The position numbers and the translations under genes were made by a program. A DNA stretch of 23,650 nucleotides, taken from Pigoraptor chileana (Eukaryota > Opisthokonta > Filasterea). Positions within the stretch are counted from its first letter, which is position 1. Every line of letters starts with the position of its first letter. The notes beneath the pieces are model-generated. The model ran no database searches and was not told the origin of the DNA. It worked only from the letters and a program-made list of their open reading frames with translations. The stretch lies in contig CALSCR010001653.1 of assembly GCA_943704495.1 (NCBI GenBank), positions 1 to 23,650 on the forward strand. The letters are read 5' to 3'. Below, one piece after another: positions 1-8,800 of the stretch.

Positions 1-121
1 CTCGGCTGCACTTATAGTCTGAACACTTTTCATGATTGCACTGTCCTAATTTACAACTGCAACCGACCCATCTCCGTCATGACATGCCGATTTCGCCTGT
101 GGTGACTCGGACTGACGGCAG

Positions 122-154
122 TGCAGCACACTTCAGCCAGCATTACAATCAACG

Positions 155-209
<55 letters not shown>

Positions 210-2037
210 TGTGTGAGTGTGTGCGTGTGTGTGTTTTCGATATGTGTGCGGCGCGTGTAGCATGCCGAATGATTCCTGGCCCGTGTGTGTTTTCAAATTG
301 TACTGGCACCAACATTAAGAATATGCCAGTCGAAGTAACTTCGACTTCGTGACTGACATGGCAGAATGCAGACCCTGACGTGCGCCGTGACATGGAAATG
401 ATGCTAAACAAGCTCGCCCCCGAGGTGTGTTCGCTTGTTTGTTTGCTTCAGTTGTGGGTGTATTTGTGTGTCCATATGGGCTTATGTGTGAGTGTATGTT
501 TGTGTATGTGCATTTGCAAAACTGCCGCACTGTTGTCATCATTGTGATATCCTTGTAATAACCGCCATACGGCGAACAACCGATGTAATATATTGAGTTT
601 ACTTCTTTGCCACTCTGAAAGTGTGTTAAGTAGACTAGGCACTCTGCTGAGCGTTTTTTATTTATGCACATCCTTTTCTTCTTAACCAACGTTCGATTGA
701 CCGGTTGGGATACTCCGGCACTGCAGGATGCGCCGTACAAGCACACGGATGAAGGTAAGGCATCTCGATTGCTTCGTCTCTTTGGTAAGGTTGAACACAC
801 TCTGTGCCTGGCGATGACTGATGGTGCACTCTAGTCTGCTTCAGACAGGGACGGGATGGCAGAGCGATACGCTTACACCGGTTATATATTCATAGACTTA
901 CCTCCCTGGCCATCGATCCATAAATGCTGATGGTCGGATCACATGTGTTCGGCATGTGTCGGAGTGTTTTTTTTAACCAATCCTGAGACGAGACGCGATT
1001 GTCCCGACAATGGTTTGGTGCCGCGCTGCCAGAATGGCAATGAGCCGATGCGCATTCACTGACAGGGCAAACTATATTTTTAAGCACCCCATCGAACCTC
1101 TATTTCGGTATATGTGATTGGTATAATATGGGCATCATTAACGCTACTCACATCGTGGCTGACGGCCGTGAACTCACTCACCGGTCCGGTGCCGCACAGG
1201 ATCCGATGATATGGTAGGTGCATGTGACCGCATGGTCGTTTTTTGTGGCAACCACGACCATTATCGCTGCAGCTTTCGAAGAATAAGTTTGAGAGTTTGA
1301 CAAGCTGTCAACAAAGTTTATTGATTTTGGATGCTTCTCGCGGTGTGAATAAGTATTATTTGACAGTGGCAGTTGCAAAAGGTCGAAAAATGTAGCATTC
1401 GCGTGCTGCTGTGGAATTGTTTTTATAGATCATGGCAATGCCTCGGTTGGAGAATCGAAAATCGCTGCTGGTTCTCCTGACACGATTACATTTCATGATG
1501 GCGCAGCCAGCACACGTCAAGTCTAGCCTTATGGGAGTCTCTCTCACCATCCCTATAACAAATGGGCGACTTAATCTCGGCACATGGCAAGGAATCTGGC
1601 TTTGTGAACACAGGAACCGTGCTGGTAAGTGCTGTCTGTCATTGCTGTCGAGTCTCCGCCCGATTCTTTCAATTACTCCTCACGCACCTATATCATGGAA
1701 ACGTGTGCCCCATGATAATCGTACCTGGGACGGTGCGCCTCTCGCACGCCAGTCGCGATGTTCCGTCTCACATGGCATGTGTTGTTGTGCCGTGGCGCTT
1801 TCGATTGTCATGACATGTCTGGAATGGCGTGCCTCGTGAAACCTGCTGATATGATGCTTGTCGCGTGCAAATATGACGCCATCGTATCATAATGATTGTC
1901 ATCGGCGATTGTTCATCGGTGCTCTGACTTTGTCGGCGGTGGCCGTCACTTCACCTCTCACGTGTCTGATGGCTACCACCGTAGGCTCGCGGGATATCAT
2001 CATCACGCTGCACGGCCTCACGACGGACGGAAAATAA
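122..2037 (+). CDS. yjbQ: YjbQ/UPF0047 family protein, 3' portion (six exons; 5' end lies outside or unseen)
   Basis: Exons: 122-156, 365-424, 727-754, 1200-1213, 1507-1624, 1985-2037. Joined, they give about 101 residues that follow the YjbQ family from its first conserved block: [79 protein letters not shown] and RDIIITLHG, then stop TAA at 2035. The frame stays open over all five junctions (phases 0,0,1,0,1). Family members are about 135-140 residues, so roughly 35 N-terminal residues are missing; exon 1 opens with a phase-1 acceptor (AG at 120-121) and I could not find the preceding exon in bases 1-119. YjbQ proteins are small beta-rich proteins with conserved His residues; E. coli YjbQ has weak thiamine-phosphate synthase activity, but the physiological role is unsettled. 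The identity is secure, the function is not. Confidence 0.9.
157..234 (+). repeat. GT dinucleotide microsatellite that begins at a splice donor
   Basis: Twenty-three uninterrupted GT units (157-202) followed by an imperfect GT-rich tail to about 234. The first GT is the inferred donor of the first visible YjbQ intron (GAG at 154-156 is the last codon), so the repeat and the 5' splice site coincide. Confidence 0.9.
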
Positions 2038-2038
2038 A
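2033..2038 (+). promoter_or_regulatory. AATAAA poly(A) signal overlapping the YjbQ stop codon
   Basis: AATAAA lies at 2033-2038 and contains the TAA stop (2035-2037) of the YjbQ gene. If used, the 3'UTR would be only a few tens of bases. Inferred from the canonical hexamer and its place; no transcript evidence. Confidence 0.45.
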
Positions 2039-2592
2039 CGCACTCCTGTTTGCCATTTATGAACCGCTCGCATTGTCATGAGTGGAGACTTGTGGCCGCA
2101 AAACCATATAATTTTACGTCTGCATATCACGCTGCCGTGGGAAGAAGAAGACCATGCGACCACACAAAGCGCACTCTGTCCATCACATTTTCGCATTGTT
2201 TCCTCGTCCGATGTCTGTTATAATCTCTACCTTAATCGTGACTAGCTTGAGTCACAGTGGTTCTCGGGAAAGCCAGATCTACGTGGCGGTGCATAGGTAG
2301 CATTTAGTACAAATACACAAGGTGTCGACATCAGTCGTTGCAGTTTATAAGGGCACAAACTCTCGTTTATTTGATCAACTGACACCGTCTGAAAAGTTCA
2401 AAGAAACCTACACGATTCACAAATCACGTTTAACCCATTACATGTTGTGTAACATCACTTCATTATCTCGCACACATATTTCAATTGGGGTTTCCCCGTT
2501 TTCAATGCCTGCACTTGCCGTGGAGAGGATGGATCATATATATATAACTACACACGACAGTTGTCGATTATTTCATGCGCAGGGAATCCGAG
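2039..2592. other. Convergent intergenic spacer between YjbQ and NAXE
   Basis: No reading frame here resembles a protein I know. The only supportable element is AATAAA on the minus strand at 2371-2366, about 220 bases past the NAXE stop, a candidate poly(A) signal for that gene. Confidence 0.5.
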
Positions 2593-4399
2593 TCATCGAA
2601 GAGCCACAAAACAAGAGGTTCCGGGAAACGGCGGAAGATTTAAATTGCGCTCTGTAGCGAGGCGCTCGGGGACGAATCGGCCGCCGATGTAGTGACGGCG
2701 TCCAGCGAAATGACGAGCGCACAGTTTGGGTGCCGTTAGACTGACAAGTGTGTCGGGGGTCAATCCACCACCGCTTTGGTCGCCCTTCTCCACGTCCCAC
2801 CCTGCAAAGTCGTTGCGAATGAGAGTTAATTTACAGGCGGTATTGTTCACACTGATGGCTCACTGACAGGCGGGTTGAGAGGTGCTCCACAAGGAAAATA
2901 TGAAGACACAACGCAAGGACATCTCCCGCCATCTGACAGATTGAAGTGAGGATTGTATCTGTGACGGAACCCACCAGATGGAATGTCGACAGCGCAAATG
3001 CGCACTCCGCTGTCACGCAGCACCGACAGCACATCCGCAAACGGTGGCCGAACATCGCCCGAGAAACTGAACCCAAACACCGCATCAACTGCGAATCCAA
3101 AGCGGGATGTGACCTCGCCGGCACTGGGCAGCATGTCGACGAATGGAATGCCCATCATTGTACACTGCGTGACAAGCCCCTGCATCCGGGAAGAGTGACA
3201 GTATGAGTTGCATCACATGCAGTCCGAGTTACGCATTCGAGCAGGCGTGAAATGCAACACAGTAGTAGCTCTAAGGGTATGTTTACCATGGTCCGAAAGA
3301 CACGCTGTGATACCAGTCGAGCTCTAAGCTAAGGTCGATGTATACAACCAATATACAACCAGCGACCAACACGCAGTGCTGTCATGTGACAGCTGGCACG
3401 TGTCCGGATCATACCGAGAAGGGCTGCCTTGGCGGACGCTTTGGGTAGTGTATCGTGGGATTGTAACCAAATAGTTTGAGATGACGTGCGGCGACAAGAC
3501 CATCGCCACCGTTGTTGCCTGCGCACCACACACATTCACATACATACATTTGATACACACAAACAAACGCACATTCACACACAGTCGCACACACATGAAA
3601 CATACACCACAACCACAAACACGCCACATGGCAAGTAAGAACAGTGTTTTGCGTGTTGGACGGCACTACGGCACTTGGATGGACAGGGGAGCCATGCGAG
3701 AAACAGGTGCTGACACGCTAGCTCAGACTGTGGCGCGTGGCGTCACCACGCAACCCTGACATGCACACTGGTAGGGTTAGGGTTAGGGTTGGATGGTGTG
3801 GCCAGCGCAGCGACTGCAAACGTCGGCTGACCCCTGCGCCATGCTACTATATCAACAGAGACATGCAGGCCTTTAGCTGAAGGTGGTCAGTTGGGGACGC
3901 GGTATAATGTGTACATGTACGCACCCGGACCGCAACACACGAGAACATTCTTGTTGGCGTCGTCCCCGTGCAGAGGATACGCATCCACCGCCGCACATGC
4001 AACACTCAAACCGGCAAGCTCCATGAGCTGGTCGAGTGAGAACCCGTATGCCGTAAACAGCTCCTCGTCGATGGCCTGAGCCTCTGCCTGTCCAAGATGC
4101 TTCACGGGCCATGGCACAGCGGCCTCGGTTGCGGTGGATGTGCAGGTTGACATGTTGGCATGGAGTGGCAGCACGCTTTGCAGTGGTGACAGGCGATTAT
4201 AACCAAGCAGACGAAGACCTGCAGCACTCTCAGTCGACGATGGGAGAACGCAGTTGGTGGACGCGCTCTTGGTGATTGTCATGCACATGCGTATGCGGGA
4301 GCAAAAATGTGCCTGACGGAAGGTTGATTGAGTAAACGAGACCCGACCCACAGGCATTAATCTCACAGAAAGAGCACAAAGGCGGCCGAGCGCACACAT
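2593..4399 (-). CDS. NAXE: NAD(P)H-hydrate epimerase (NAXE/AIBP, YjeF N-terminal family)
   Basis: Four exons on the minus strand: 4399-3925, 3518-3415, 3179-2975, 2801-2593 (stop TGA 2595-2593). They join in frame (phases 1,0,1) to 330 residues, against about 288 in human NAXE. The enzyme interconverts the R and S forms of hydrated NAD(P)H so that the partner dehydratase NAXD can repair them; NAXD is not in the window. Seen here: [21 protein letters not shown] (residues 108-132), the nucleotide-binding loop CGPGNNGGDG (156-165), [32 protein letters not shown] with the conserved catalytic-site Asp225, [13 protein letters not shown] and GRFVP near the C-terminus. The first ~95 residues ([20 protein letters not shown] onward) are rich in Arg and Ser and almost free of acids, like a mitochondrial targeting sequence. 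The ATG at 4399 has A at -3; internal ATGs (for example residue 83) could give a cytosolic form. Confidence 0.93.
3772..3790 (+). repeat. Interstitial telomere-like TTAGGG repeat in NAXE intron 1
   Basis: About three tandem TTAGGG units run from TAGGG at 3772 to 3790. They lie inside the first NAXE intron, whose transcript carries the complementary CCCTAA strand, a pyrimidine-rich run. Confidence 0.85.
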
Positions 4400-4733
4400 T
4401 ATGGGATGTGCAGTTGAAGATTCATAAACTAATTTAATGAGCACCTTAATCCCCCCTTTTCGCGGGAACTGACATTACTGCGCATCGGGATGCCGTCAGT
4501 CCGAGATGCAAATTGCCGTGCGCCGCCGCACGGCTGTGCTCAGTTAGGGCTTGGGTTAATTAGGGTTGTTGTGTGGCAGCCATGATTCAGTCAATTTTGA
4601 CAGCCGTGAGTCCACTGAGACGGGCGTCACAATTCAGATTGTGAGTGTTTTTATTTCGCAACAGACAAAATCAAGAGAAGTACTTTCACACATTCTCGTT
4701 CTTTCGCCGCGATTATTACAGCAATTGCGGAAA
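4400..4733. promoter_or_regulatory. Divergent spacer upstream of NAXE with scattered telomere-type motifs
   Basis: This stretch separates the NAXE start (4399, minus) from the next plus-strand candidate exon, so it should hold the NAXE promoter. TTAGGG (4544-4549), GGGTTA (4553-4558) and TTAGGGTT (4560-4567) cluster near its middle. No TATA box is clear. An open frame crosses 4566-4733 on the plus strand but resembles nothing known. Confidence 0.4.
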
Positions 4734-4921
4734 ATGCCTGACGTTTTTGAGAAGCTGGACCCCGTTTTCCTTGCGCGGAGTCGTTTGCGGCAGTGGGTGA
4801 CCAGCACAGCAGAGACGCAGCCACACGCAGACACACACACACACACACATACACACACACACACAAACACACACACACATACACACACACACATACACAC
4901 ACACACACAAACACAAACACT

Positions 4922-4952
<31 letters not shown>

Positions 4953-5341
4953 TCAATCAATCAATCACACATACACCCACACAGATTGCACGCATTTGCC
5001 TCTCCATATTGACTTATTTCCTTGATTCTCCACACATTGTCATACATCTCGCATCTCCACTACCTGCAGGGCGCGTGGTGAGCGTCTGTGTGATGGAACC
5101 GCCAACACACGACCGGCTGTGGCGTTGGATTGATGGTCTCGAGGCCGCCGCACCGGGCATCTCTGCCGCGCCGATTGTTGTTAACATTACAAATCTCGCT
5201 AAAGATGATGAGGAATTTGCATACCGAACGACGGGGGAGCAATCGCCGACGTCGCCGACACATGCACACGGACGACTGCATGCCCATCCGCTCTCGACAG
5301 GCGGGAAGACCGTGGATGCCGATGCAATCACTGTCGGATAG
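4734..5341 (+). CDS. Possible small gene of unknown function (two exons, low confidence)
   Basis: The better-supported part is 5070-5341: a textbook acceptor with a C/T-rich tract (AG at 5068-5069), then an open frame containing EPPTHDRLWRWIDGLEAA and VVNITNLAKDDEEFAYRT before a polar His/Thr/Ser tail and a stop at 5339-5341. A candidate first exon starts at ATG 4734 (MPDVFEKLDPVFLARSRLRQ, A at -3). The exon-2 frame requires a phase-1 donor; only a weak one (GTCGTT at 4780) fits, whereas the better-looking donors at 4793 and 4797 give the wrong phase, so the 5' structure is unresolved. A CA microsatellite (4831-4948) would sit in the intron. An internal ATG at 5093 could start a shorter product. 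I do not recognise the family. Its place between divergent NAXE and convergent vinculin would fit the alternating gene layout. Confidence 0.35.
4831..4948 (+). repeat. CA dinucleotide microsatellite, interrupted
   Basis: Nearly continuous CA repeats over about 118 bases with occasional T or A interruptions. Long cysteine/valine or threonine/histidine reading frames across it are artefacts of the repeat. Confidence 0.95.
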
Positions 5342-5863
5342 CGTTATGTTGAGTGTATATGTGTTTGTTATCGTAATCATTGTTCTCACTCTCTCACACA
5401 TGTGGAGTCCATGGGCACAGCGCCTAAGACACTGAACTTGAATCCCACATCTCTCTCTCTCTGACACACAGACACACACACACACTAATATGTTGTAGGT
5501 GGTGGGCTTGTGCGCACAGTGCATTTTTGGAACAAAAAGTTTTTCCTTTGCTCTTCCTATCTTCGCTTGTGTCAGCGTTTTTGTGAGCTTCGGTCCGAGA
5601 GCACAATTACGCGCTATCCGTGTGTTTTCGCCTATGTTCATATGTGGTGACAACAAAAGGTCTGAACTTTTAATTGCATTTTTTTGTTTGGAAAATGTCG
5701 CGCGCGCATGTGTAAATGTGCATGTTGTTGAAGTGGGGGGGGGGGGAGGGAGAGAGAGAGCGAACGAGTTCAAATAATGGGGTCGTGTAACAGCGCCATT
5801 GTATGCGCATCCTTTGCTTCGATGTACCGGTGACAACGTGATCTGTCGTTGCGAGTGCTTCAG
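5342..5863. other. Convergent spacer downstream of vinculin
   Basis: No gene recognised. It holds a short CT/CA tract (about 5450-5485) and a run of twelve G followed by GA repeats (5735-5760). No canonical AATAAA for vinculin was found on the minus strand here. Confidence 0.5.
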
Positions 5864-8800
5864 TTACTGATTTGCGCGCCGGTTGCCGCGTCCCTTGCGG
5901 CGCCACTTGAGCGTCTGCTTGCCATCCATGTCGGACGGCATCACGCAAATGGACGCGCTTTCTGTCGCGCGCACAATGCCGGTGACCGTCGACATAAGGT
6001 TCCTTGCACACACAACAAGCTGTGCGTCGACGCCGTCGTCCCTTGGTGAGGCCGCCTTCACAGACGATATGACCTTGAGCTGCATTGTCATTGTCGGCAC
6101 GCGATCGAGGAGCACGAGGAGGGCGTTGCGAAGCCGCTTGTCTGTGCATCGCTCTGCTATGTCGCGTCCCATGTTCTCGATCAGCGACATGTTGACTGCC
6201 ATGGTCTGCGCCGTTTGAACGAGCTCTCGCTTGGACGCATTGCGCGCGTGATCCGCCATTTGAGTCATGAGCGCGCTCAGTTTTGCGGCGGTCGCAATCA
6301 TGTCGTTGTCCTTGGCATCCCACTTGAGCGTCTCTACCTGCAGCTCTTGTGCCGCCGCCTGCCGTATGCGTTTGTGTGTGTGTGTGTGTGTGAGTGTGGG
6401 GAGGGGGGAGGGAGGGAGGATTAGAATACAATCGTAAAGGCATCATTGCAACTATGGATGCTAACTTTAACCGCACGTGATGACGCCACTCTTACACATC
6501 CTAAAACACACACACACTCGCACATTGATACAATAATGTGCCAGATGCAGATGCAAGCGCAACAACACAGGCGTGCAAAAGGGCCTTGCATGTACACACT
6601 TTGATTGGATTCTGCTTGATCTCCTCGGCCGTCATCACTTGAATGGGCGGCTGCGCGTCATGTGCCTCCTCTTCCTCTTCCTCGGCTTCCACAGCCGCTG
6701 TCCCAGCGACGACACCAGCCCCAGTCTCTGTCGGCATCGCCCTAATCTCCTCCTTTGACGGCGCGGGCGAAAGCGTCGCCGTGCTCAACAGCTCAGACAA
6801 ACGCTCAGACTCGAGTCCAACGGTGGGAATCGGCGAAGCTGGACGTGGGGAAGCATCGCCCGGGACAGAAAGGCCGGTTCCGCTGTTGTTGGCTGCGGGA
6901 ATGTCATCGTCGGCAGTGGATGTGGGTGCGGAAGAGGTGGTGATTGTGGGCGCACGTCCGCGTGTGGCGACAGCAGTGTGCAAGGCGACGACGGCGGCGT
7001 CGACGGCGTCGCTCTGCGGTTCAAAGGCATCCGGGGTACTTGCGGAAGGCGCGGCGACGGCCTCGGCAAGATGCTTATGTGCTGTGGTGGATAGGTGGGT
7101 GGATGTGTGTGTGAGTGTGTGTGTGTTCGGTGGAAAACGGTAAGGTCATGGAGACAGAGTGCGGGTGACTTGGCTGTGTCGCTGATGTTTATGACAGAGG
7201 ATTACCCATCAATTGCATTGAGCATGACGAAATTTCACGAAATAGATCCATAAAACACACACAGTTAAGGAGGGCAGTGCAGTATGGACGTCAGTGCCCA
7301 CAGGTTACGTGGGCACATTGATTTCTGCTGCATTTTCTCTAAATAATCTGCATTGAAGTGCCTGTTGTGACAATGTGCGCCATGGCCACAATACTTGCAG
7401 GGATGATTGGGGTGATTAAATATAATGGCACTTGCGATCGCACTCACCCCTTTCAAGTGATGCGGCGGCACTCGCGACACTCGCGACAAACTGCGGGTCG
7501 TGGCTGCCCGACGCCTCCTTCTTGGCGCTCGTGATGGCCTTTGTCCAACGAATTAGCAGTGAGAAAGGGACAAAATGCTTGCTAATTAGTGCGCGCTCTT
7601 GCTTGCAGTCGAAAAATAACTAATGCGCTGATCAGGGCATCCTTGCGCAGAGGCCATGCTAATCTTCTCTGCATCGTTCCAATTTTAGTATATGTACACT
7701 CCTTCCGGAGGTACGCTCTGATGAGGACATGACCAAAAGTGGGCCTGGAGGTATCAACTGGGAAAATGCGGTCGAATATATACATGCAGTACATGTGCAT
7801 CTATTCAGACACACTGCATGCACACGCACACGACCACACACGACAGGTCCACAAATAAAACTTAGTCATGTGACACGCACACGCGCTGCATGGAGACACG
7901 CACCTGCCCGACGTGGTTGCCGAGCGACGACGCCACCGCACCCATCATCATGCGGTCATTTGCGACGGCGACAGATTTGAGTGTGTCGATGTCCGTGCGA
8001 ATGCTTTCGGCTGCGAATGCAATTGATTTAAAAAGTAAAATTAGTGCCCGTAAGAGGAGAGGTCGGAGAGGGGTCTGTGGAAAAGAGGGACCAAGCTGTT
8101 TACTGCAACGAACGCATCGATGTGTGACACGATTCAGTAATTCAAAACCAGCTAAGTTAGAAGGCAAATGAAGCATCTGTACTGGCAGTCCATGGATTGC
8201 AAACTGTGTGCCAATTTCATCCAGTCACATACATCACAGCGAAGATTTCTATCACTGACATGACAATGGCACACGCTGGGTCTGTCTCGTCCATGCACAT
8301 ACACTCGCGACGGATCTGACAGACACAACAAGTGAACAGAATAGATACTGAATAGAATACTCACCCCTGACACCGACAACGACGTCGGCCCTCACGCCCT
8401 CTTCGACAGAGTCTGCAATAGCTGCGATGCCCGCCGACCACTCCTTCACGAGCATGTCAAAGTGCTCCTTGGTGCCGCCAGCACCACCCTTCTCCGCCGA
8501 AGCAACTCCCGCCGCAACAATCTGCGGAGACAGCATCTGCAGTGACGCCGACGCCGCCTTCATGCGGTGCGCTCCCTCGCTGTCCCCACCAAGATGCTGG
8601 GCCGCCTTGGCGGCCGCGGCAGTCACGTGGCTCATCGCGGCTGCGAATGTCTTTGCCTGCGCCGCACACTCGCCTTTGTCTCCCGCGCGAATGGCCAAAC
8701 TCATGCCAGAGAGCGGGGCACGTGCTGCCTCAGCCGTTGCGTCGATATCCCTCAACAGGGCGCGACCGACCTCCGCCTCTAGGCGCGCACATGCAGCATC

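Noticed and set aside
36-411. Frames over the GT repeat at the left end
   Set aside because: Repeat translation; the real coding pieces are the YjbQ exons in a different join.
4399-4444. NAXE start upstream at 4444
   Set aside because: That codon is GTG; the first ATG in frame is at 4399 with a suitable context.
4634-4960. Cys/Val-repeat frames on the minus strand
   Set aside because: They translate the CA microsatellite and have no protein content of their own.
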